Below, one piece after another: positions 12,303 through 24,075 of a stretch of 64,000 nt of DNA (position 1 is the stretch's first letter; each line of letters starts with the position of its first letter). A program made the position numbers and the translations under genes. This stretch comes from Macquaria australasica (taxonomy: Eukaryota; Chordata; Actinopteri; Centrarchiformes; Percichthyidae). The stretch covers positions 558,001 through 622,000 of the forward strand of contig SEMN01000064.1 of the NCBI GenBank assembly GCA_005408345.1. The letters are read 5' to 3'. Under the pieces are notes generated by a model. That model was given only the letters and a program-made list of their open reading frames with translations. It was not told the DNA's origin and made no database searches.

Positions 12303-14638
12303 TCAGTTGTTGAAGATTTTGAAGGAATCGAGATGCTTCCGGTCAACTTGGCTCTGGAGCTCTTCGGGGATGCAGGAGGAGAATTTGTAATTTCCTTTAA
12401 TCCACTTTCCTCCTTCAGTGTTCTCGATGGCCACAGCTGCCACGCCTGCAGAAACCAGTGTGATGTTTAGATTAAAATATTCGAGGGTCGTTGAGTTATG
12501 GCGTCACAACATCTTGACTGACCTACAACAGTGGCTCCCAGCCGCTCCACCAGCTGGATCGCAGCCTTCATGGTGCCTCCAGTCTCGATCCATTGGTCCA
12601 CTATCAGCACCCTCACACCTGCAGGAAGGAGAGACGTGTCACCTGCTTATATCCACTGGATCTTTTCTTTAAAACTATGGTAAACTAAAGTCAAATATTT
12701 AAAGAAAATGGTACACGCAAAACAGAATTTAGACAAAAAGTAATTTGAATTTTTAAAAAGGGAAGTATCAGTTTGTTATACTGCATCTAGTGCGATACAA
12801 AGCAAACAACACAAATAGTACATTGTATTATAAAATGATATGGTGGATTCATGTACAGATGCATGTACAAATGTAAATGTGCACAAAAAAGAATTATGTA
12901 AATATAATCAAAACTAAAACTAACATTAACATCTAATCATCCTCATGAGGAAAACAAAACACAGAACATCAAATCCTGAGATCTAACCCTGTGATGGAAA
13001 ATAAATCTTCAAATCTTCCAAAATCATTTCTTGGCAAGGAAAAAAAAAAAGACAGTGGGATATAAAATATACCTAAGGATGGGACTAAGATGATCTTTGG
13101 TGTATTTAAGATGATTAAAAGAGAGTCTAACTCCAAATTGGCCCTCATAATATCTGATATGAAGTCAAAGACAGGCTCATTTGATCTTAGAGCAACATGT
13201 TCTGGCTCTTTAATTCACACAGTAAAACTAGAGGGCGCTGCACCACAGGGAATACATGGACATAAAGTTGAGGAAACCTGTGGTTTAAACCGTTTGGGTC
13301 GTGTATTGTTCAGGAATAGGTTAATTTTAGAGCTGCAACAATTAGTCGATTAGTCAGTCGACAGAATCGGCAACTATTTTCATAATCTATTAAACATTTT
13401 AGTCAATTTTCAAGCAAAAATGCCACATTTTTCCTTGGTGGTTTCAGCTTATCAGATGTGAGGATTTTATACTTTTCTTTGTCATATATGATAGTAAACA
13501 TAAAACCTTGAATTCTGGACTGTTGGTTGAATAAAACAAGCTATTTGAATACATCATCTTTGGGCTGTACAAAGTTATTATGGACATTGTTCTCTATTTT
13601 CATACATTTTTTGGAAAAAAATACTAATCGACAAAACAACTGACAGATTATTATTATAATAAATAATTATAATTTGTCAGCACTCACAAACACCATACCC
13701 TTCAAACTCAAGTCTCTTTTTTTTTACATTTTAAGCTGTAGCTCTCACAACCCTGAGGTGTCCAAACATTACCAGCTGGGTAAACATTCATCTTATCTGC
13801 AGGAATAACTGACGTGGTTAAAGGGTAAGAAGCAAATGAAGATTGACCTGGTTTTAGCACATCCAGTCTTACTTCCATAGTCTTTTCTCTGCCTGAGTAG
13901 TCGGTGTAGTTTTGGTTTTGGGTTGCGACACACAGGTGTCCAGCTTTGCGGACAGCCAGAAAACCTTTTCCGAGGGTGGTGGCAACAGACGCCCCTGAAA
14001 AACACACATATCAAAAACATTTATCCGCACTGACAGAACTATATCTCAGAGACTATCATCTTCTGTGGCTATAACCCTCAGCTTGAACTAAATGAAGAAC
14101 ATTTCTAAATTTAGTATCCTTGTCAGAGGGGTTAGGTTTCCAAGCAGAGTATACTAAAATTAGTCGCCCATTGCTCTTAACCTACCATTTATTTCCCTTC
14201 ATAAAATGAATTGGTCTGTTTTCTTACCAAGAATGAATCCCATTGCATCTATCCCAGCAACCAGATCAATGGTGTCGTTGTTGAATGGGCTGAGGAGGTC
14301 TTTAACACAGTCTGCAAGAGCCTGAATCAAGTGCAAAGGCAAGCAAATGCACAAAATGCAAAAGTGTGCATATAAAATACACACACAGCTTGTATTTGTC
14401 TGCAGTTTTAAATTTGTTTTATACTGTGTTCAGTGAGAGGGAAGACAGTAGAAACAGTTTTAACAGCTTAACATACTGCTGCGTAACTGGAAGTCCTCCT
14501 TTTTTCCCATCATACCTGGGAGTTGCAGTAGAGTCTGGACGGGTCCAGCCAGGCAAACGTTGGTCCTTTTGTGTTGGGTGCCATCAGAGAAAGGTACCAT
14601 CCTTTATGCCTGTCTGCAGGAATGGCCAACACGTCCAT
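12303..14638 (-). CDS. APRT-like phosphoribosyltransferase
   Basis: Exons in transcript order: 14638-14516, 14321-14228, 13994-13848, 12618-12523, 12445-12303. The total is 603 nt, 200 aa, with all junctions GT/AG and in phase. The protein begins MDVLAIPADRHKGWYLSL. It has a PRTase core with 'DLVAGIDAMGFILG' (the AGID-A-G motif of adenine phosphoribosyltransferases) and 'VLIVDQWIETGGTM' (residues 126-138 region), the PRPP-binding motif. Classical APRT combines adenine with PRPP to give AMP in the cytosol. Here the motif reads DQWIETGGT instead of the usual DDxxATGGT, so activity or substrate may differ. No signal peptide or membrane segment is seen. I place it among the APRT-like proteins found in fish, not APRT itself. 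It is convergent with rab34 and divergent from the PLA2-like gene 5.2 kb away. Confidence 0.88.
13328..13680. repeat. 'AGTCGATT'-type repeat, near-complete
   Basis: Starts 'agctgcaacaattagtcgat' and ends in 'actgacagattatt' followed by 'aatttgtcagcactc'. It has the typical middle 'ctggactgttggttgaataa'. It lies in the last-but-one long intron of the APRT-like gene. Confidence 0.65.
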
Positions 14639-16664
14639 TTGAAAGACAATACTTGTCTGTGCTGTTAGAGGGAGAAACTGGGGTGAATGAACTGGACTGT
14701 GAATAAGCACGAGAGTCGCCCATATCAGGTTCCAGTGGGGTGACTTGTGGGTGGGAGTTGCTGTTAACAACACTAAACCTAGTTACTTATTCTCCCTGCA
14801 GTCAGTGCAGGATTTTTAATTCAAAATCAAGTTGACTAATGATTTGTTGACCATGTCTCAGCCTCGTCAACAGTGCTCTGACAAAGTGACCGAAAGCTTA
14901 GATAATAAATATGCTGTGCAGATGTTTTCATTGCAGTTTCTTGCATCCAGCACCTCCTTGTTACATGGTAATTTTGCCATTAAATAACTGTACGAATGTT
15001 TTGCATGATTTAGCTCATTTACTACAAATCCTGCACACTTTACATCACTGCTGTTGTCCAAGACACACCAGAGTGTTTTAATCCCTTTGATGCATTTTTC
15101 TTGCATTCCAGGCAGTCATTACTTTCCACTCATTTCACTACAGTGTAAGAATATACACTTGCAGAGACTTGAAACTTTCAAGAGTTACAGTAGGTAATAA
15201 TCAAACTAACATTATTGTAGGTATAGTAGGTCAAAGAGCAGATTGAATGAAAAGCTGTGCAATGTAAAAAAAAAAAGCAGACATAATATTCATTGGAAAG
15301 GACGACTGGACTCAAGTTTCAAGTTTCTGAATGTTTATATTGCTTTTAATACTGTGGTTGAATATAATGAAAATGAAACACTTTGCATTTGAAAATGGGA
15401 TCGTAAAGTATTTGTGGTTTGCAGTAAAAGGGCAAAAAACTTGCAAAAACAGTAGAGTGGGCTTTTAACAGAGCATAACGTTGTATTTAAACATTGATTA
15501 TCAGGCTAAATGAAGAGCGATGCTAACTATAATAATCAGATCAGTTGCATGATTTTTACTATTAGCTACAACAGTGAATCAATATGATGTGATCTGACCA
15601 GAGGTCTGCTATTAATTATGCTTAAAATACAGCCACCTTTCACATGGGGTCAGTGTTGCATACTCTAAAGAGATGGTATCATTACATTTAGACACAGCTA
15701 CAGCTCATATGTGGAATATCTTTTCAAGTTCCTCACTGAAATCACAATTACCTTTTTAAACTACATCATCATCATCATCATCTTCATCACAAGGGAATCT
15801 GTTAACTGTTAACATCTTAACCCTGGTGTTCTGTTTGGTGTCCTGGAGACCTTGAATCCTCTTGAACAGCTCAAAAAAACACACTTAACATTATTTCATC
15901 AGCTTGATACAGCTTCATGACTTTCCCTAATTTTATGAGATTTGGTTTCAGAAGTCTTATATACAAAAAGATGCATTACTTTAACTTACTTAACTTTAAC
16001 TGCAAAACATGGTTAAATATAATTGATTTTCATATATGTGATTGGTGTTGACAGACTCCCAAATAAGTCTATTTGGATTTCTGTCAAAAAACTCTCAGGT
16101 GATAAAATGTAGATCTTTAAGAATGTGTCAGTTATTTTGTTTTAGGTGCATCTGTGCAGATTGTGCACCCCTCATGCATGCCTCTGGCTGTTATTCTAAA
16201 TGCTGCTCAGAGCGGTGGTCTTCAGGCGTTTGTCTTCAGGTGTTTAGAATCACCGGAGGATCTTTGTCTAAATAAGCTCAGGTTTCGATCATGCTCACTG
16301 CTGGAGCAACAAAATCCGTCTTCTTGCTGTATTCACAGTATATTTCCCTCGTTCTCAGACTGGAAAGACGGTTATTAAATAAACTGATCTGAAATATCAT
16401 CCCAGTTTTGTGCAACAGAGTTCAAGCTGAGCTAAAGACTGAGTGTTCACCTTTCTGCCAACAATAACTTTCCCACAGTTTCATCTTATGTGTGTGTTCT
16501 TTTACGCTTTTGCATGTTGTTTGCACACTTACAAGATTTACAAGGTAATAACTCTGAGCAGATATTAACATATTAACATGTCTGACTGATAGTGCTGTGT
16601 GAGCTCATGGTGATGGGTTTAAAATGTTGTGAAATATCTTATGGAGAAACGCTTAAACCTGTAA
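14639..16664. other. Intergenic, nothing recognised
   Basis: AT-rich sequence upstream of the APRT-like gene. A short (ATC)n tract lies near 15767-15785. A good acceptor ('ctctaacag', just upstream of the start codon) suggests that the APRT-like 5' UTR is spliced from an exon further right, but I cannot place that exon. Open frames here show no family resemblance. Confidence 0.4.
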
Positions 16665-17098
16665 TAGCAAATGTTTTGGCCACTTGGGGGCAGCGTAAAC
16701 AAGCTGTAAACACAACTGTTTTCACATTTTAAGTTGATACAGCGACCTTGTTGGCAAACAGTTGCTCATTTATACATCAAGAAGTTACGGAGCAACATTA
16801 GCATTCGTTTGGAGTCATGTGTCTGTCCATCTGGCGAATGTAAGTCCAATATTCACTCTCCTTTATCTGTGTTTTTGGTGCTAAATGCTCCGCTATGTCC
16901 ACCAGCTAGCTGCTAACGTTGTCTGTCTGCCTTTTGCTGCTGGGCAGGTAATGTACATGGGTTTTTAGAGCTTTTGTTGCAGAAAAAAGCTGCCCACTGA
17001 TGCCAAAAACAACCATCTTGGTGGTTTCATCACTACACGCCACATTACACATTGTCATTTGATCCATTCTTATCATAAAAATATGAATCATAGCCGCT
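16665..17098. repeat. Dispersed repeat family X, copy 1
   Basis: Contains 'ttttggccacttgggggcag', 'agttacggagcaacatt', 'gtaagtccaatattcactct' and 'atgctccgctatgtccacca'. The same ordered blocks occur at 25494-25790 and, split by a later insertion, at 38380-38421 plus 39002-39340. I do not recognise the family name. Confidence 0.7.
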
Positions 17099-17379
17099 TT
17101 AAAGGGTCCATTCACCCAAAACAAAAAGAAGACAAAGCAGAGAGTTTTGAGATATCTGGTCATCAGGAGGATCTGTGGAACACTGTAGACGAACCACTGC
17201 TTAGTTTTTCAAAAGTAATTTTTTTCACAGTATTGCTGTGATCATCACAAGCAAAACCCCTTCCCCCTCCATTATATTGGGGTGATAGCAGAAAGCTCAG
17301 ATTGGATCAAAACCTCAGCATACGAGGGAGTGTGGGAAAATATGTTTGTTTCCATAATTTGGGTGGACTGACCCTTTAA
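17099..17379. mobile_element. TTAA-flanked MITE, copy 2
   Basis: Left end 'ttaaagggtccattcaccca' and right end 'tgggtggactgaccctttaa' are inverted repeats. TTAA is at both borders, as in the copy at 7251-7601. It directly abuts repeat family X. Confidence 0.65.
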
Positions 17380-19800
17380 CACACTCACTAAACTTTCTGT
17401 GCTTTAACACAATGAATTCAGGCCAGCGTCAACAGAGGAACACATTTTACTTCACGCATGTTCAATATACCTACTGGTGGCACATTTCCTACAAATTAAC
17501 AGCATTTATATTGATGAGGTAACTGAACTCACTGTTAACTTTACAAAAATCGTTTTGCATCTGTAAACTCTTCTGGCACATCAGGATGGTGCACTGAGCT
17601 CACAGGAAAGTGTCCTTGAGTCAGACTCTGACTCCTCAACTCATCTAGGGGGCGCTGTTCTGCAGCTGGCCTTGTCTGTGGATGAGAACTAATGAAAGGA
17701 GCCTTACCCAGCGGGAATCAATAAAATACATAGCCTGTTTCATCAGGTGTCTCCTTTCTGTTTCACCGTGCGGTGTTAGCTGACTCCAACTCTTTCCTGG
17801 TGAACAGCAGGATTATTAGCCTCACTTTGCCCCAAATCCCTCCAGCAGTGACCACTTTAATTCATGAGAACCCCCCCCCCCCCACCCTCCCCCTCAAGAT
17901 TTGGTCGAATGTTGCCTCTGGTGATTTTACATCATTTCTCTCCGCCTTCCAACAATCCGATTTCAGTTCCTTGAGTAGGCAGGATCTCCGCCTCTAGAGC
18001 TCCCTGTAAGACCAACCATGTGACAAAACACTGGGCTGATTAGAAAACCCAACCTGACAAGAGGTTTTTCTTTTCTTCGGGAATAGTCACTTGTTCACAG
18101 ATGCAGAGGACTTTGCTGTGCATCATTTTAGTGAGAATTTGTCAAAATAATTCACATGTAAGCCCACATTATGTCAGATAGGCATTGATCAGACACAGAT
18201 CTACAAAAATGTCATGCATGAAACATGTTTCCTGCTGAGTGGATAAATTAAAGTGCAGCAACACTGCAGCTGTGGATGCATTAATGATTTAATGAATGAA
18301 TGAATATTTTTATTATTGTGTCATGCATACTTTACCCAGCCTGCATGGACTTAGAAGGCACCACAGATTTACTATGGGCCAGATCCAGAATGCTGCCTGC
18401 ACATTTTCAAACAACACTACAAAAGGTCTACAAATAAAGAAACACAATTTGAATATTTTTTACAATCAAATCTTCAGACCTTCATGTCTACAACAAAATG
18501 CATCACTCACTAACAGAAGAATTCCTGTATAAAAGTGGTAAAATGAGAATAAATACTAATTAAATAGTATTTCCAAAAGTATTTTCCAGGCTTTTGAGAC
18601 AAAGTTAGCAAAAGTATACACATCAAAATTGAACAACCATTCCCATTTTTGATGATCTGCACACCAGAATGTTTCAGGGTTTCGTCGAGACATTTTATGG
18701 GAAATGAGCTCTCTTAAATTATTATAATATGTAGAGTACAAAACAAATAAGGACTCACTTCACTTCTCCCAAAATCACACAGCTCACACAATCTGTTTTC
18801 CTCCTGAATATTTTCATAACTTTAATAGCTAGAGGAAGAAAGACCGCCTCTCAACTATACAATTAAAGATCTTTGGCTTCTAGATAAGCGAGATGTTGCA
18901 TATGATTCAGGGCCAAATTTTTATTTAATACATGTTCTTTTTAATTTTCCAAAACAGTCATAATTGGAGGTAATTTGACTGACGGAATTATTTTTCGACC
19001 AATGTGATAAATTATAGACACAGAAGCAATTACTTAATGGTTAAGATGGTTTATCACATTTTAACATGAGGAAATCCAATATACAAATAATAGTTTTTAA
19101 TGATACACAACCAAAAAAGGAGGGAGGGGGGTAAAAAATGCAACATCACCAAGAGGCAATATGAAGCACTAATTCTGGACTAACTCGGCTGATAGGTAGC
19201 CCTTGATGCCACACAGTCTATTGATCCCTCCATTATTTTAACTGCCATCTTTTCAGTCTCAGTCGTGTGGACTGCCGAGGCACTTCAGTCAGTGGGGTTT
19301 GCGTGCGACAGCGCCAACCTTTCTCCACATTCCACAATGAAAGAGTTTTGTCCCTGCATTGTGATTTAGGTCATCACCAATTCAGTGCCTGTTTTGTGGC
19401 ATTTGAAAGATGTCCAATCTCCTGGGTTGGCACAATCACCCCATGCCTGTTACCATGGAAAGCGGGCAAGAACCTCCTCCATGCGTGTTCCCAAAGTAAA
19501 TCTCCACTTTCTGTGGGCTGAGCTGAGGGGGTTGGGAGGTAACTTGCGGTCATCTCTCGCTGCAGTGAAACATGCTGGAGGTTCATGCTCTACACACGCA
19601 TAAATTAACCCTCTCTGCATGTTTTAATTCAGTGAAGCTGGTGGTGGGTAATATACTCTCAAGAGTGCATCAGCGCTCTACGATTGTGTAGCCTAATAGA
19701 TAAAGATACTCTACCCAGGCCGGAAATCTAAAGAGGTTAATTCGGCTGACTCCTCCCAGCGTTGCCATTTATCGTATTAATAATCACACCACTTGAGCTT
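17380..19800. other. Intergenic upstream of the PLA2-like gene
   Basis: Holds a poly-C stretch at about 17872-17884 and otherwise unremarkable AT-rich DNA that becomes GC-richer towards 19250-19880. Short overlapping frames at 19267-19603 on both strands have no recognisable product. Confidence 0.4.
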
Positions 19801-19887
19801 CGCCTTAAAAGTGTGAGGGCTGCTCGAGAGCGCCGGAAAACCGCGAGGAGCTGTCTCCATTACGCGTGGTGCTGAAAGTGCGGCATC
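19801..19887 (+). promoter_or_regulatory. Possible core promoter and leader of the PLA2-like gene
   Basis: A TATA-like 'cttaaaag' lies at 19804-19811, in a locally GC-rich stretch 77-84 bp before the ATG at 19888. The spacing would allow a short leader. This is a weak call based on position and motif only. Confidence 0.3.
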
Positions 19888-22800
19888 ATGTGGTCGGTCT
19901 TCTTTGTCTTTCTGTCTTATCTGGACAAAAACTTCGTCAAGGGCGACTTCCTGAGCCGCGCAGAGGAGGAGAGCAAAGAAATGTTCTCCATGCTCAACGG
20001 CACTTTTTGCGCAAAAATGTCAACCGTCAGGGAGAATTTCCTCTACCAGGTGTCAGACGGAGCCGAGGCGGTGCGCTCCGTCGTCAGCCCCGCCGGGAAG
20101 CTTGTGAGCTGCTCTGTCATAGTGAACCAGATGCAGGTGAAATCGTTCATGCACGAGTGCAGGTTGGGGCTGAAAGACCAGAGAGCCGGGCGGCAGCTGG
20201 AGACGCGTTTTGCGCGCATGGATGAAGCCAAACTGATGTGCCGGGAGTTTAAAGAGAAGTCGGAGCGCAGCGGCAAGGTGAAAAAGCATGACAGCGATGA
20301 CTCTGCGCCGCAGGACAAGGTTTTAAAAAGATCCAAGAGAGGCTTTACTTATCCTGGGACGCTGTGGTGTGGAGCTGGAAACATGGCTGATCATTATGAC
20401 CAGCTGGGTAGGTTATATGACTTCAATATCTTTAAGCAAATTAAGTTGATTATGTGTGTTATGTGAGTGTGTGTCAAAGATCTACCGGTTTAATAATTCT
20501 GACCTCCTTGTTGCAGGAGAGTTTGCACAGACCGACAGCTGCTGCCGTACTCATGACCACTGCCCTCATGTCATCCACGCCTTCTCCTCAAATTATGGCC
20601 ACACTAATTTCAAGTGGCACTCCATCTGCCATTGTGACTGTGATAATACGTAAGTAAAAACTGAATTATGTTATTATGCCTCACCTCTATGTAGCTATAA
20701 AACAAAAATGGTTTCTGCTTGTAATTCACTGTCAATTGAACCATTGTTAAATTTTTAAGCATTATGTCCGACCACCTCTGTTTAGGATACTCTTTTGAGA
20801 TGAAGAGATGAAAAGGGAACTGGATACAGACTTAAGCGTTTTGAATAGTGTTGGTTACTGGGATGCAAATTATGTATGAGTGTGACAGCATGTGAAAACA
20901 TGATCTGTTTTCATAAAAATGATGTAACATTGTGCATCAGCCTTTTTAAGAATCAGCCTAATGAGTTTTAAAAGCACAATCAACATAAAGAAGTGCATCA
21001 GAATAAAATACAGATATCAGAACTTGTGAAAACAAATACAGACATTGAGTTCAATAAACAGCTGTTCTGACTTTCTGGAACATTTTGCATTGAACTTCAG
21101 TAGCTTTAAAAGTATAATTAGCACATTATAATGTTTAAAAAATGCATCAGAAATCATTAAAGACTACATAACTTCATAATAAACTCAATGAATTCAAGCT
21201 GTTGTTACAGCTTAAGTTGCAGCTTTTAAGTAATTCTGACAAATGATAGCAGTCAAATTTTCACACCAAATCACATTTTCTTTTCAATAATGATGCAGTC
21301 ATTGAATGATTTTTTGTTCTCTCTGCAGCTTGAAAGCTTGTCTGAGGAAAGTCAACGACACATCTTCCAGGATAGTTGGTCAGGCGTTCTTCAATGTCAT
21401 CGGCGTGCCTTGCTTTGAGTTTGCCTATGAGGAGCAGTGTGCAGAGCGGCACTGGTACGGCATGTAAGTATCAGTGGACTCTGGGGTTAAACTTTTAATG
21501 AGATTTGCAAACACACTGAGCTGCATTATTTTCTGAAATCACCACACACAACCTCCCCTTCCTTCGCTCTCTCATAGGTGTAAACGATATGAGAAGTTTC
21601 CCATTGCTGTGCTGAAAGAGGCGGTGCCGTATGACTTTGGTGGTATTGACGTCATCGATGAGCTGACGGTGTCTCCTCCCAAGAAGAAAGATTCCAAGAA
21701 AAGCGAGGAAGAAGAGAAACCGGAGAGTACAACACAGTCTACAATGTCAGGCCCTGAAGAGCCTTCACTCAGAAACGTTGTCACTGCTGCTGAGGACTTC
21801 ATCAAGGTCCTTGCTACTGTCTCCACCTCTCAAAGCTCCACCACCGACTCTGATAAAGGCCAGACTCAAGGCTCAGAGAAGAAGAAGAGGAAGAACACGG
21901 GCAAGAAGAATAAAACCGCCAAAAAGCAGAAAGGAAAAGGAAAGGGGAGGAAGAGAAAGCAGAAAGCAGAGATATGTGTTAAAATAGAGGAAGGAGCTGC
22001 AGTTTCACCCTCTGGCAGCAAAGCAGAAGAAGTCATCGCTCTGAGTAACTTCATCAGGGAGTCACGCAAACACGACCAGTCAAGTAGAAACACAAACAGA
22101 GTCGGTGACAGTGAATATGAGCTCGGAGGAAAAGAAGAGCCCTCCAATGAAGTCATGAAAGATGAACCGGCGATGGATAAGGACACTGTTTCCATTACGT
22201 CACCTACGACAGTCCAGAAGAAACCGGCAGAGTCGGACGCTGAGTCCACAGAAGAAATCACTCTTTCTACGTCCACAAGCGCGACAACTGTTATTCCACA
22301 AGAAGCACAAACCAGAAGGCTAAGAAAGGGGAGGAGAAGGAAGAGCAAGAAAGTTCCTCTTCCTTCTTCTGAAGAGCTTTTAACAAACACAACAGACAAC
22401 TTAAGAGCCATTTCTGTCCCCGTTATTATTACCATAACCCCATTGGCACAGCCCGAGCTACAAAGCTTCGGGAGAGACACTGAAAAGCGACTTGTCATCA
22501 GCTCTGCCAGTACCCCCATTGTAATCACCAAAGTCAAAAGGAACAGGTCAAAGGAGAGAGGAGACAGAGAGGGGAGGAAAAAAAGGAGGAAGGTCAGCTC
22601 GGCTTCTCCCATTGTGGCCGCTGCCCATGAAAATTCCTCTGCGGACAATCTGAAAGTGATCCCTCGCACCGGGGCTCCCACCGTACCGTCGGTGCCCACC
22701 ATGGAGCGTCAGGTTTCGCACAGGCTGGACATTTATGGAGGGAAGACGACTGTCCAAGTTACGGCTCTGAACTCCTCCTTCAGTGTTTTGAAAAGGCAAA

Positions 22801-23339
22801 AGTCGAAAGAGAGAGGACTGAGAAGCAGAAGGAGGAAGACAGCTTTGCCTCTTTCAAGTGAAAATCCACTTTTTCACAACATCTCTGAAAATGGGCTTCC
22901 TGTTCTTCCAACTCCAGAGACGAGTGATGCGCTGAACGACCCCGCAACCACTGCTGCGATTAGCAGGCCCACAGAAGAAACAGAAACTCACAGTGAATGG
23001 AGGCTTTTTACTACTATCACAGCAGCCCCTTCTATCATTACAAAACATCACGGGCAGACAATCAGACAGCAGAAAAAACCAAGAAAGAACGCCGTGCCTG
23101 CTGCTCTCAGCGATGGAGTTTCTATCCCTAAAACTGAACTAACACCAATGACATTTACAAACATGCCATCCAAAGTCGGCACTGCTGAAGAGCTCAATCC
23201 ACAGAGATCTGAAAAACCCCGCATGACCACCTCAGCAACTCCCACCATGACTCCAATTCAGTTGTCTGTTGAGAGAGCCAAAGCACAATTCACCAGGAAG
23301 AAGAGAAGGAAAGCAGCACTGTCTGTTAGACAGCAATGA
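19888..23339 (+). CDS. proca1: Group III phospholipase A2-like, probable PROCA1
   Basis: Exons 19888-20407, 20517-20649, 21329-21463, 21578-23339; 2550 nt, 849 aa, all junctions in phase. A short hydrophobic start (MWSVFFVFLSYL) resembles a signal peptide. A pro-region ends in KRSKR|G (147-152), a furin-type site also found at this point in PLA2G3. The PLA2 domain follows: calcium loop WCGAG (160-164) and active-site CCRTHDHC (182-189, His186/Asp187), then HCDCD and a Cys-rich end. Residues 364-849 are a Lys/Arg- and Ser/Thr-rich tail with regularly spaced basic blocks. Secreted group III enzymes hydrolyse the sn-2 ester of phospholipids; PROCA1 is a group III-like protein reported to interact with cyclin A1. 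I prefer PROCA1 because RAB34 and PROCA1 are neighbours in mammals and the domain end (YGMCKRY) resembles PROCA1. A pla2g3 paralogue is the alternative. AATAAA lies at 23576-23581. Confidence 0.85.
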
Positions 23340-23575
23340 GCCATGTGGTGCAAGCATAGCAGGATAGGCTAAAAAAGAAAAAAAAGGCAATTAGCTGGCT
23401 AGGCTATCTCCTGTCGATCAGATGAACTTGCTTCATAATGAGTTAAATACTACATCAAAATATTTACAGTATAATCTTTTCTAGTTCAGCATTGAAATCA
23501 CTGAAATTAACAGAAATAGATTATTGATTGTAATGTGAGAATCATGTTTTGTAATGCTGTATTCTGCATGTGTAT

Positions 23576-23581
23576 AATAAA
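23576..23581 (+). terminator. Polyadenylation signal of the PLA2-like gene
   Basis: AATAAA, 237 bp after the stop codon. A second AATAAA follows near 23636, just before a foldback MITE, so the transcript ends in this interval. Confidence 0.6.
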
Positions 23582-23660
23582 ATTTCAGAATGATTATGAA
23601 TGCATCTGACAATGCCTCCATGTATATATTGATGAAATAAACTAAAATCTTCTTTTTTGG

Positions 23661-24075
23661 AGAGAACAGTTTGGCATTTTACACTTTTTCGTTTTCTTGG
23701 CAAGAATTAGATGATAAGATGAAGCTACTTTCACACCTGTGCGCTAGATATGAAGCTACCACCAGCAGCCGTTACCATAAAACCACAAAATGTAATTTTT
23801 TACACTTTGGTTTTTGCACAAATTAAACAAATTAGGTCTGATGTGTGAATTAGTGAGCTTTAGAGATGCTGGTAAGTGGATTTTGTTACCTTTGGACAGA
23901 GCCAGGCTAGCTGTTTCCCTCTGTTTCTAGTCTATGAGCTAAGCTAAGCTAACGGCTGCTGGCTGTACCTTCATATTTACGGCACAGACATAAGAGTGGT
24001 ATCAATCTTTTCATCTGGCTCTCTGCAAGAAAGTGAATACGTCTATTTCTCACAACATCAAACAATTCCTTTAAA
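23661..24075. repeat. Foldback MITE, diverged copy
   Basis: Left end 'acagtttggcattttacact'. The right half holds 'gccaggctagctgtttccct', 'tgagctaagctaagctaacg' and 'gagtggtatcaatcttttca', and the right end is 'acaattcctttaaa'. It is the same family as at 262-590 and 59928-60434, with more substitutions. Confidence 0.65.

Noticed and set aside
17872..17884. Poly-C tracts here and at 1568, 36445 and 37151
   Set aside because: Simple homopolymers, the last two within or beside a hAT-like element; no independent function is supported.
19866..20336. Frames overlapping exon 1 of the PLA2-like gene on both strands
   Set aside because: Other-frame and antisense shadows of the verified exon.
21866..22702. 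278-codon minus-strand frame
   Set aside because: It is the exact antisense of the basic repeat exon of the PLA2-like gene. Its Leu/Phe/Ser-rich text is the reverse complement of Lys/Arg/Glu codons, with no domain and no splice context.
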